From the NCBI RefSeq assembly GCF_024713975.1, contig NC_091100.1, positions 25,309,501-25,373,500 of the forward strand: 64,000 bases of DNA, written 5' to 3'. Source of the stretch: Paralichthys olivaceus (taxonomy: Eukaryota; Chordata; Actinopteri; Pleuronectiformes; Paralichthyidae). Below, in pieces: positions 32,969-43,714 of this stretch (its first letter is position 1; each line of letters opens with the position of its first letter). Position numbers and translations under genes: made by a program. The notes under the pieces were generated by a model, which made no database searches, was not told the DNA's origin, and saw only the letters and a program-made list of their open reading frames with translations.

Positions 32969-35900
32969 TTATTCAGTTTTGAGTGCTTTGAGGGCAGTGA
33001 AAGACAGAAGGCAGTGCATGACCACTGCCCCTGTGTCATAGAGTAACAACAGCAGAATCAAAGTCCAGCCGTAAGCCTATGGGAGACAAGAAATACATCA
33101 AACATTTAAGCACAGTGATGTGACATGATTTAAGTACAGTATGAATACTTTATTTATTTCTTGTTTGAATGTATTTTAAAGAAGGTTCTTCAAATCTTAA
33201 ATATGACTAGGATTATTTTACTGTTTCCATCCATCAATTTATTTCTCCATGTCATCATCACCATTACGTTTCATCCGCTAAACCTGTCTCTCCATCTTGT
33301 TTTAGATTAGTTTACTGGTCAGCTTATCCGTCTATCCTATTATCTGCTTCTGATGTTTCTATTTCCTCTTTTTATTTACAAGAAATGAAATGTAAAGAAA
33401 TGAAGACTCACCATCAGGTGTTCCCCAGGACATCCATAATATGATGGTCTGTAGTAATGTTCGGAGGAATCGACCACACACTCATCTAGGTTTCTCACTA
33501 TGCTGAGGCTGTAACAGTACAGGCAGAAGGCAAGCAGCGTCCCCAGCAGGCTGACCAAGTTACTGCAGACACAACCTCGAAGCTGTGGAAGATCCATCAC
33601 TGTGAGCGTTTCAGTCATACTGTACACTGATTACACATACTGACACTAATGTTCTTCTTCCATCCATTATCTACCACTTATCTTTGGTTGGTAATAGGAA
33701 GAGCAGGAGCAAGCTGACATTGGGTGTGAAATTACAGAAAAACTAAGTCAATTATTGTTTTATAGCCAAATTCAACACAATTGAAGTAAATTGTGACCAC
33801 TTCTTCAAATGTATGAAAACAACAGAAGTAAACCCATAAAATGCCTCTATAATGGAAAATCATTCCATGCAACTCCCCAGTACGCACCCCACACGTGAGA
33901 ATTGTAAGAGAGATACAGTTACTTTGCTCAAACATTTGGCTGCTGAAGGTCACAAAGCGAGCTTGTCTAAATTGCAATTTGTTCAACAAAAAGTAACTTT
34001 TCTGGGTCATGTGATCACAGCAGAGGGCAAATCCTTCCCTCACCCAAACGTATTGAGACTATACAGAACAAAGAAGACTTGTCCGACGCAGAACAAAGCA
34101 GACCTGACTAAGACCATGCACCTCTGAGTTCCCTATGAGCAAAGAGAAACACACAGATAAAGACTTTTGGCTGCATATGTTGAAAAATGCTCCAATGTTT
34201 AATCCCATTCTTTTAAAAAGGCTGATTACAGACCTCCAAGTATATAAGTGTGGCTGATGAGATACCGACCCAAAGCCTGACACTGACTGGACGTGTCATA
34301 GGTTAAGGTAAAGGTTAATCTTTCTGAGAAGAGATGGAGATTGCAGGACTACACCCCTGTGGGCCCATCCATGTTTGTTTCTATACCTGAGACAAATCCC
34401 TAATGCTTTCCATGATTCCTGTTGTGTGATTTCTAGTAATCAGCCAGTGGACTTTTAGTGTACTACATGTTTCTGAGGCTTTAATTCCATAGATAATTAA
34501 GACATTCTAAATGATTTACCCTTTTTTTGATTAATTACATATAATTATTTGTATGCAAATAAGGATGCCCCGTGAACTGGATCACTCATCAGGCTTGAAC
34601 CACGAGGAGGTCTTCAACTACTGTTTTACTCAAGGAAAACTCTGAGAGGCCGAACTAATGCCGGTAACAGCGTTATCGACAGCCTCCTCCCAAAGCCTCG
34701 CTGCTCCACCAACTTCCCCCCCGAAGATATTGTCTTTCAAAGACAGAAGAAACACACCTGGATCCGCTGAAGCTTCCATCCTGTCCCCTCTGCTGAATGC
34801 TATCTGCACCGAACGTTATGAATTAAACAATTCATTCTACAAAATAACGCCATCTCCACTGCATGAGATGTAAACAACACCGACGAGCCAGCTCGTGTTT
34901 AATTAATTAATTAAACTTTTTTTTAAAATAACAATAATAATAAAATTAATTAAAAACTATTTTAAAAAAATTAACTAACAAAATATATTGAAAAAAGTTA
35001 ATACAAATAAATACATAATAATAAATAAATGAAATTAATCATAATTGAAATAAATAAAAAACTATAAACTATCAAAGAGCAACTTGAATGTCCAGTGTGT
35101 GGGATTTAGGTGTAAAAGGATTTTCGGCAGAAAATGAATATAAATGAATCCTAGGGATGTTTCACTGGTGTGCATTTATCTAAATTGTATGAATTGTTTT
35201 CTTTATCATAGAATATTTAGTAAAGTTATATTTACATGGAGGGGGGGGGGGGGGGGGGTCCTCTTTGTGTGAGTTTTTATGACAACTGAAGTTCACCACA
35301 GGTTTATAATTAGTATATATATAATAATATATGAATAGTAAATGGTTGTATTTATGTAGCACTTTTCTAGTCTTGATGACCACTCAAAGTGCTTTACACT
35401 ACAGTTTGCAATTTGCAAAAGACTGGGGATCGAACTTCCGACCTTCTGGTTGGGGGACAACCGCGGACAACAGCCAACCCTTAGTCAGCTGCAACATGCA
35501 ACTTCACCTCTAAATGTCATTGAATTCTATGTGCTGAACCTTTAAGACCACAGCCTTCACCCAGGATGAAGATAAATAAATGAATAATCAGTCTTTAATA
35601 TTAAAAGAAATATTAACAATGCAACATTTATCCTGATGATAATCAATATTGTCAAACAAGAATGTTCTTGACGATAATAATATTAATCATTATGATACTG
35701 ATTTATCTATCTTGTTCCTTTCTTTCAGTCGTGTCATGCTTTCTTTCAGCAATTTTGCACCTTGTCTCTTTGTGTTCTTACTCTTTGTGAATGTCCTTGA
35801 CCTGCTGCTGTGACACATCAATTTCCCAACAGGGATCAATAAAGTTATTCTAATCACGGGGTCTCAAACACATTGCTCGCGAGCTACCAGGAACTCGCCG

Positions 35901-38166
35901 CCCCTTTCCAAGTAGCTCACCAAAGGGCCAATGAATCATACATACATTTGAAAACTTAATTGGTCCCTCGGCAAATCTACTTAAATTTATGTCCAATCAA
36001 AATTCACAGTTGTCCCGCCCCCTTCTAACACAAAATGATTATTTGCCAATTAGCTGTCAATCAAAACGCTGTGGCGCTGTCAATCTTGATGAGTCAGTGG
36101 TGATGTGAGATGAGCAGGAGTTTACGATGGCGACAAGTGTCCAAACCAACAGAAAGAATTAAAACGTACCATTTTCACCAAGAGTGGGAGACAGAATTTT
36201 GTTTTACAAATGTTAACGACGAGTGTGTGTGTCTGATCTGCGGTGCCAGCGTGTCGGTCGGTAAAAGGTGTAATGTGGAGTGCAATTTCACCAAAGTCCA
36301 AGCAACTTTTCGCGGGAAGCAGTCTACGAAAAGACAAGATAACGGGGCTGAAGGCAACGCTTCAACGGCAACAGTCTCTGTTCATCAAACCCGCGAAGAA
36401 GGCCAATTCAGCAACAGAGGCTTTGTTTAAAGTGACGACTTTTCCACCAAAGAGGAGTTCTTGACCTTACTCCCATTGAAAACTACAACCGGGGGAGCTG
36501 ATATTTATAATGCAGTAAAGGATTACTTTGTGGAAAAAAAGATCCCTATTGAAAAGCTTGTGTCTGTAAGAACTGATGGAGCACCCGCAATGACAGGTCG
36601 TCACTCTGGATTTATTGCGCACTGCAAAGCGGACTCGGACTTTCCAAAGTTTTTGAACTATAAGAAATGTAAGAGCATTTCAGTAGTGTATGTAAGAGCA
36701 TTTCACATGTGTGTGTGAGAGGTAATTCGGAATCATGTCCCTGACGGCCCCTCATAGTTACAAGTTTCTGCTCGTTACTCTCGTTACAATCTGTGTAATC
36801 ATATCGGGGGAGTGATTGAGTCAGAGCCTGGTCGCTGCAATTAACAGTTGACCGTGAGTTGTCTGACTGAAATGGAGCGAACCCTGCGAGTTAGTTCAGG
36901 CAGCCAACTCGAGCTGCGCTGCGCCAATCATGTGACACACATCATGTGACAAACCTAATTCTCCTCAATCATTTATTATACACACCCACCTTATTAGGCG
37001 GCCCTATTTAAGCGGAGAGAAATTTCCCATCAACCCCTTTGCTTGCACTGCTGCTGCAGTATCACTACCAGTTGCTTCAGCGTCTCCACCACCCAGCAGT
37101 CCTCCGACGGGGAGTTACAAGTATTTGCTCGTCACTCCCACCATATCTATGTAATCATATCAGGGGAGTGATGACGTCGGAGCCCAGACACCAAACACAA
37201 ACCTGTTCTACTGCAATAAACATTTGAATGTGAGTTGTCTGACTGAACTACATTATATCCGGACATTTGAGTAATATTTACATATTATTTGATCTACTTT
37301 ATAGCAGTATTCTACAGTGGATTTGTTGCATTCTTAATATGAGCTATTTTTGTCAATGCAATTGTTTTAATGTTAGACTTCTATAAAACATGAAATAACA
37401 GATGTTTTTACCTAACAGCACCTTTTATTTCCACATTTCAAATGACCTTTACTGATTCATTTTTTCTCTTAAGCTGGTAGGTAAGATTATTAAATGTGTG
37501 GTATGGGACTGCACAATATGTTAATTATGATGATGTTTAATGTGATTAAGTTTTTGATTTTGATTGAAGTTGTTAAATCTAGTATGTTGTTTTCGAAGAC
37601 ACTATGAAATTTCAGATCAGCTAGATGAGAACTTACCAGTTGTCTGTTGGGGTTCTTCACATTGAACACAGTGAACGATCCTCCTGTCACAATCTGCAGT
37701 GCGTGCACACACACAAACAAATTATATTGGTAGAATACATTTTTACACTAAAATAAACCCCCCTCCATGCATGGATGAATTCTGTTCTTTAAGGTAGATG
37801 GGACTTATTTATATAGACTGACTATACCAGCAGTCAGACTAGAATAATCATCATGCGTTACGTACCAGAATGCCTAACACAACCGGCAGGATGTAGAGTT
37901 TTGGCAGACTTTGTTCGGTATAAGAGAGTGGGATTGACAGTAAAATCTGGAAGAGCCCCAAGAGGATGGTCACCACCTATAGACAGAAAGATATGGCATG
38001 ACACTCAATAATGATTTACTGGAAATAAGACTTTAAATTCAAATGATGTTAACTCCATCCAGTCTCAGTAGTGTCCTGATCTTACCCCAGCAGTTTCAGG
38101 GTCATACCAGGTGGAGAGGTGATATAACCTGGCTCCAAGTGCTGGCACTCCTCCCTCTGAAGACAT
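32969..38166 (-). CDS. MS4A (CD20-like) four-transmembrane protein, minus-strand paralogue
   Basis: Four-pass membrane protein of the MS4A/TMEM176 superfamily (CD20, FcεRIβ relatives), which act as membrane channels or receptor-complex adaptors. Five coding exons on the minus strand, all phase 0: 38086-38166, 37866-37976, 37637-37693, 33412-33582, 32969-33076, giving 175 residues. TM1 is about 28-44 (VVTILLGLFQILLSIPL); TM2 about 55-75, spanning the exon 2/3 join; TM3 about 88-108 (LVSLLGTLLAFCLYCYSL); TM4 about 141-165 (AYGWTLILLLLLYD). The loop between TM3 and TM4 has Cys118 and Cys134, the usual MS4A disulphide pair. The ATG follows an acceptor (TTTTGCAG|TAAAATG), so a 5' UTR exon lies upstream. 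The cytoplasmic tail is very short. The 3' UTR opens with a CA repeat, then AATAAA at 32808-32813 and 32799-32804. The exact family member is not assigned; exon sizes match the plus-strand paralogue. Confidence 0.82.
33745..33850 (-). repeat. Partial MITE-family copy
   Basis: It shares AGCCAAATTCAACACAATTG-type and AAATGCCTC segments with the copies at 905-1075 and 53525-53790. Confidence 0.5.
33905..34035 (+). mobile_element. Reverse-transcriptase fragment of a retroviral/Ty3-like element
   Basis: The frame reads LLKHLAAEGHKASLSKLQF and then VTFLGHVITAEGKS. This is the region after the RT active site in retroviral and Ty3-type pol. Only about 40 codons remain and nothing else of the element was found beside it. 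It lies in the intron between exons 4 and 3 of the minus-strand MS4A-like gene. Confidence 0.7.
35241..35258. repeat. Poly-G run
   Basis: 18 consecutive G on the plus strand. Confidence 0.95.
35335..35500. repeat. Fish SINE-like repeat
   Basis: TTTCTAGTCTTGATGACCAC then AAAGTGCTTTACACTACAGT and a GATCGAACTTCCGACC tail. The same family occurs in the opposite orientation at 47930-48180. Confidence 0.6.
35857..36720 (+). pseudogene. Decayed hAT transposon with BED-type zinc finger
   Basis: The left end GGGGTCTCAAACACATTGC resembles hAT inverted-repeat ends. Frame 36110-36430 encodes a BED-like finger (FCFTNVNDECVCLICGASVS) in which the later ligand positions are lost (ECNFTKVQ where relatives have RHFxxxH). 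Frame 36461-36718 reads a transposase core part (LVSVRTDGAPAMTGR). The two parts are in different frames, and the rest of the transposase and the right end are missing. Related to GTF2IRD2/Charlie-type hAT proteins. Confidence 0.75.
36725..37260 (+). repeat. LTR-like sequence with duplicated block
   Basis: A block at 36752-36865 (GTTACAAGTTTCTGCTCGTT, GTGTAATCATATCGGGGGAG, GTGAGTTGTCTGACTGAA) returns at 37100-37245 with about 80% identity by eye. Between them lies CCTATTTAAGCGG, a TATA-like box, and an AATAAA follows at 37215. This fits LTR remnants in tandem. No internal coding region is attached. Confidence 0.45.
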
Positions 38167-38649
38167 TTTACTGCAAAACAAGAAACTTAAGTCAGATACA
38201 ACAGAAGATCTTGGTGAAAAGTTGTTTTCCACAAATCAGACAAGTGAACTCTGACTTTTAAGACTCCCTCAAACCTGTGACTAAAATACTCACTTGATCC
38301 CATCATGAGCAAAATGAAACTGTGTGTGCAAACCCCTGTAGTGTCACTCTCTAGCAAGATGGCAGCAGACCAGAGGGAAAGAGTCACTGAGAGGATGCGA
38401 CAGTGCACATATAGCGGAAAGGAGGAAAACGTAGGAAATGTGTAAACTACGACAAAGCAACTTAGTTTACAGCTGAAACCAAAGTAGAAATGTACCATAA
38501 ATGTACACATTCAATAAATATTGATTCATTTCAAAGAGTCTCTGGTAATAAAATAAGACAAAAACACTCACGATTCTATATTGTCATTGTTCTGCTGCAG
38601 ACACCAACATAATGACATGATATAAAACATTAATCACGAGAACACTAGT

Positions 38650-38677
38650 AATATATATATATATATATATATATATA
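38650..38677. repeat. (AT)n microsatellite
   Basis: Pure AT run about 500 nt upstream of the minus-strand MS4A-like ATG. Confidence 0.9.
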
Positions 38678-39429
38678 GGTGTGAGCAGTGTGAAAGAAAC
38701 AGAAATAGAGCACAGCACTGACAGCTTAAATAAACCACAGTGGTTAAAATGGTGCCTGAGATTTATGTTGCAGTGAGAGAGAGAGGGGTTGACATGTGAG
38801 TGAAGTCATGATGTCTTACTCTAGAATCTAGTTATTTAGTTTATCATGACAACCACAAACAACCACATATCCGCTGAGTCCACTGGTGGTTTCATATCAA
38901 CTGGGAACTGGATGTACAACTACACTGACTGTTACTATCATCTTCCAAACATCCTGTCTGAATAATATATGGTGTTTTAATGAAATAATAGAGGGGACAT
39001 GTGTGACGGATTGATGTAGAACTACTAATTCCCGTGAAATGGTTTTCTTCAACACCACCATGTAGTACAAGTGACATAATCACACTGAGTTATGATAGAT
39101 GTTCTCTCTTTAGTCCCCCACACTTGCAATATGAAGGATAGATAACTATGAAAAGGTTCATTTAAATGAGTTTGAGTGCAGGAAGAAAAATGCTCATTAT
39201 TTGAGAATAATGCTTGAAAACTGCAAATGATATTGAGTGAGAAAGAGGAGAAAAAGACACGAGTAGACGTGAAGAACAACAGAGACAGACCACATGATCA
39301 TGAGACTCAGCACCGCTGGAGATTACAGAAGACGGTGGGAAGCCAGCAAAACTAAGTGGCATGTGTGTGGTGTTTGTGCAAGTGGATTGAGAAATAGTGA
39401 ATAAAATGAGGTAGTGAAAGAGAGAAAAA

Positions 39430-39570
39430 AGGAAGAGAGAGAGTGAGAGGGAGAGAGAGTTCATCAAATCCACATGTCTCAACCCTCTTAGGAAAGGCAG
39501 GAATGCTGCAGGATGAGAAGCAGATGTGGAGAGAGGGGGAGGAGAGGAAGAAAAGAGGAGAGGAGAGTGT

Positions 39571-39601
<31 letters not shown>

Positions 39602-39613
39602 GGGGGGGGGGGG
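39430..39613. repeat. Purine tract ending in (GT)n and a 29-nt G run
   Basis: GAGA-rich sequence, then (GT)n, then G at 39585-39613. Located in the gap between the divergent MS4A-like genes. Confidence 0.9.
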
Positions 39614-40952
39614 TGTTGTGCAATAATGACAAGAAATGATATCTGAATATTCAGTTTTATATAAGTGGACAATACTTTGTATTGCAGTCTGATATTGCAC
39701 TTGCTCATTCGTGTTAATAGGATATTAATTGTTGCGCCAGTTCGGTGACATGACATCTGTTAATTCTAGCTACAAACAACAACCTGGATGACACGATCCT
39801 CCTCTAAAATGAATCTAAAATAAATATCTCCGCATGCACATACATTGCACAGCAACATTTAACAAAACGCAAATGTGTTTTCTGAAATGCTGTCGTGTTT
39901 TATAGAATGTGATAGGCTAAATGTTGCGATTTCTACACTATTGTGTTTCATAAAGGTACAGGCTGAGAGGTACGGGGTGAATACAGTTACAGAGAGAGGG
40001 TATGTAAGTTCAGGGTATATACAGGTACTGACAGCTGAATGAGAGCTTGTAGAGATTTCATGACCTGACAGACCGGTCTATATATTTCAGGTCAAAATCC
40101 ACCTGTCATAAACCTACAATTCAGCACGACAAATTTGAGTTTGTCGATGTAGAGCAAAATGTGTATATTTGTAACACTAATGAAAGAGAGTGTATCAATA
40201 CAGTCTGTGATGATATTGCTGACGCTATACAAAGATAGTGAAAAATGTGTGATGAGATACATACAGCACAAAACTGCACGAAAGATTCATCGTGATGCTC
40301 AAGTTACAACTATGAATTTACAATAAGAGATCTGAACGTAATAACCCCCTGTCCTGTGATTCAATGGTGCTTTATGACTGGACTGTCATTGTCCAATCAG
40401 ATTTTTGGGTACAACCATTGTTAAAGTCTGTTCTTGTAACTTGAGCCTTACACAGGAAACTCTGAGTGCTCACTTTCACACAGGTTTCTGTTTTGTACGT
40501 GATTGTAGATGTTGACACAAGCACCTCTTTTTTCACTCTTGTTTCTCTCACCACTCATTTCACTTACTGAGATTTGATCCTTTTTTTTTTTTTAACAAAC
40601 ACAAATGATTTCCACATGTGCACATGTTTCATAAAATGCAAATCATTTCACGCATGCATTTTTTACATATACAAACCCGATGTACAAATACAAATCTTTT
40701 CTACATGCACTTTTAAATGTTGCAAATCATTAACACACATTTGTTTATTTGTCGAGCTCTACAGAGAGAAGTATTGATTGACATCACGTCACAAGTTCAA
40801 ACCGTGCCAGCAGGCATCACCAGTTCTACCACTTGAATCTGTCCGCAGCATTAACACAATAGTAAATGTGCCACTGTTCCCCTGTCTGCGGGCCTGCAGC
40901 TTGGAAACCATCACAACAGTGTCCTGTGAAGCAGTCTCTTACCTCTCCTGCA

Positions 40953-41280
40953 GGTTCCCAGGGACACTGTGATGTGCGGATGGCACCAGGAGGGTGTGAG
41001 GACCACGCCGAGCAGGAAACAGTCTGGATTCAATGTCCTGAAGATGAACTTTTCACGGTGAAAGTTCAACAGAACGTTTTTCTGAAAACCAGCAGAGGAA
41101 GCGAAGGAGGAGCTCAGCTGGATCTCATCCATGTACGGACAATGTCTCTCTCTCTCCCTCTCCCCTCCTCTCTCCCTCTCTCTCTCTGTTGCAGGGTGGT
41201 GCATTCAAAATAACGAGTGGTCGACAGGATCCTACGGACGAGGACAACTTTGCGAACCTTTCTGCAGAGAAGAGAAAAAG
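40953..41280 (+). other. Two unrecognised spliceable ORF exons between the MS4A-like genes
   Basis: A first block (40953-41132) follows a good acceptor (TCTTACCTCTCCTGCAG) and ends at a GTACGG donor. A second block (41195-41280) follows a strong CT-rich acceptor ending TGTTGCAG and ends at AAAAAG|GTAGGA. Both are open in one compatible frame. From an ATG at 40980 it starts MAPGGCEDHAEQETVWIQC and continues in block two as GGAFKITSGRQDPTDEDN. I do not recognise the protein. It may be 5' UTR exons of the plus-strand MS4A-like gene, part of an unknown small gene, or chance. The intervening intron would be only 62 nt. Confidence 0.3.
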
Positions 41281-42149
41281 GTAGGACTGAGACACTGAGT
41301 GTCCTCTGGTGATGAAGTCTGTTGCATGGAGTGGGCCTGCTGATGGACGAGAGGCTGCTTGACCCACACGGAGCTGCGTTATTTTCAACAATGCAAAACA
41401 GATGAGCTGCACATTTACGCAACACTGTCAATTTGTGCGTAACGAGTGGAGATGGAATTTCCGGTGGAGTGTGGGCTGAGCAGGCGGGTCCGGTCGATCA
41501 CCGATCAAACATGAACATTCATCTGCCCCTGTTGTGGTGTCTTTATGAACCAGTGGTCTGTTGACTCCAACTCTGCAACAACAGCCACTGGGATCCCGGG
41601 ACACACTAGAGGGTTAATTCGGGTAATCTGGGACATTTGTTTTGCAATTTAGATTTCTGCGACTGATTCCGATATCTGTTGTGCACATTGGATCAGCACA
41701 TTATACCTTTCTGTAATCCTTAAGATGTTTTCTAACCACACCAGAAGAAGCAATCGAGATTTCATACTCAAAGGACACATGACACAGCTTTTAGTTTTCG
41801 TTGTGCCAAAACAATTCTGGTCCCTGAATCCATATATCCCCCATTTAGAGAATTGAAATGTCTGTCCCAGATTACCCACAGCATGCTGCTCCACATTATA
41901 CATCATATCTGGTAATGCACTACAGGGTAGAATGAGCCTGACAGAAGGGAACATTACAAGAGAAGGATTTATATCAGTTGTACTCAACTCTTTTGATTGT
42001 GCAGGCTTTTTTTTCTTGTCACTTTATTTGATATCGCAGGAGATCAGTCACAATTAGGACTAAAAGAGCCATATCAAGCATTGTGCTAAATTCCATCAGA
42101 CTCATAAATAATTAATCTATAAATCTGATATTATTCCTATTTAAACTGA

Positions 42150-42340
42150 GCGGTACAGTGGTTCTTTCTGTGTGGAGTTTGTAAGCTCTCCTCTTGTCTG
42201 TGTGGGTTTTCCCCAGGTACTGCAAAAAAACAAAAACATACAGACTTCATGGGATAGGTTTATTGGAGACTCTATATTGACAGCAGGTGTGGTTGGTCTG
42301 TAATGCGCTCTGGACCTGTCCAGGGTGTAACCCCTACTCT
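42150..42340 (+). repeat. Degenerate tRNA-derived SINE-like repeat
   Basis: GAGCGGTACAGTGG, TGTGTGGAGTTTG, GTGTGGGTTTTCCCCAGGTA and CCTGTCCAGGGTGTAACCCC are hallmarks of a common fish SINE also present at 2330-2540. Confidence 0.6.
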
Positions 42341-42599
42341 CGCACCCCCAAATATATCAGCCAATCTAGTGAACAATGTAGATTTCATGGCATTGGTAGC
42401 TGCTAGTATGGTATCTGATATGACACTTGACTATAGTAATAGTTATACTACTAGTTTTAACATTATCCCTATATACAGGCAGAGTTTGAACTTTAAGGTT
42501 GGGGTTTCACAGATTATCTGGAGAAAGTGTCATATGAATATCAGAGGCTTCTGATAATCAGGATACCAGCAGGTAGAGTAAACCAAATACAAACACCAC

Positions 42600-42830
42600 A
42601 GAAGTTATCTTGTTTGGCTCATTCCGTTCACCCACACCAATGGGTCAGGGCAGATGGCTGCCCATATTGATTCTGTTTCGAGATTTTCTTCCTGTTAAAA
42701 GGGAGTTTGTTCTTGCCACATACTTCAGTGTTGCTCTATAATATTGTGAGGTCTACGAGGCCTTCAGATAAAATATGTTGTGATTTGGTACAAATAACAT
42801 TTCATAGAATTGAATTGTCAATAAAAAGGG
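42600..42830 (+). repeat. Common fish interspersed repeat
   Basis: CAGATGGCTGCCCATATTGA, TTCCTGTTAAAAGGGAGTTT and GTTGTGATTTGG followed by a TTGAATTGTCAATAAA tail. The antisense start of the same family is at 63545-63640. Confidence 0.55.
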
Positions 42831-43714
42831 ATTGATTTATGTTAGCAGCTGCAGTGGTATTCTCAGCAGGGCAGCTTGAGCTCAGCACTGCCACTTTCAT
42901 CCCTAGACCTAGCTGTTGTTGTTTTAGCAAAGAAGCCATGTATATACATTGTTCTGATCAAGTCAAAAAAATACTTCTTTCAAGGTAGTAGTGGTGAGTT
43001 GCAGAGGCTCCAGAGTGCGTCGGAAATTTCAGCCTTGGTTGTAGCTTTACCTGGCCTTGTTAGGGGGCATGCCAGAATAGCTGCTCAAGCGTGCATGTGC
43101 AAATGTGGATACAGTGTCTGCTGGACGATTGACAAAGTGTTGCAAGAACATCAGGCGCACTGTGGGAGAAGAGGGACTCCCTTTACTGCCAACTTTCAGC
43201 TCTTTTACACACACAGAAACCTACATAACACTTGGTTAGTGGTGCCTGGAGAAGTGGGTGTAGGCTACTCTTAATTTATTTTAAAGAATCCCATCCAGCA
43301 AAGGACAAACCTAGCATGTTATTAACAGTTACATGTAAGACCTTTCTTGCATATTTAGTTGACTCAAAAATAGGCCAATAGTATTTGCACATTGTCACAT
43401 AATTTCCAATGCAGTTTTGGAAATCAATGCTGAACCACAGACTTGACTACAAGATGATCTACTTTAAGTCAACTATTCCTTCATTCATCCACACAAAATT
43501 GTACAATTAATCTCCCTTCATGCAAGTAGTCTATGGGCCAGTGATTCTTTTGTTGACTGTCACTTAAAAAGCACAATATGTACACTTTAATGTTGTTGGC
43601 CACACCTGTGGTTTTGTCTTTATGTGATGGAATAAAGGTTTGCAGCTCTTGCAGATCTCAACAGCTACAACATAAAGCTTTGTGATGAGTGAACTCTGCT
43701 GTCATCTCCAGGTG

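Larger units (their letters stand above)
38200..43680. other. Gap between divergent MS4A-like genes
   Basis: It should hold the promoters and 5' UTR exons of both genes. Apart from the ORF exons at 40953-41280, repeats at 42150-42830 and the G run, no coding exon is supported. Confidence 0.4.

Noticed and set aside
39162-39756. Minus-strand frames with proline and His-Thr runs
   Set aside because: They read through the G run and the GT repeat in several frames with no splice context.
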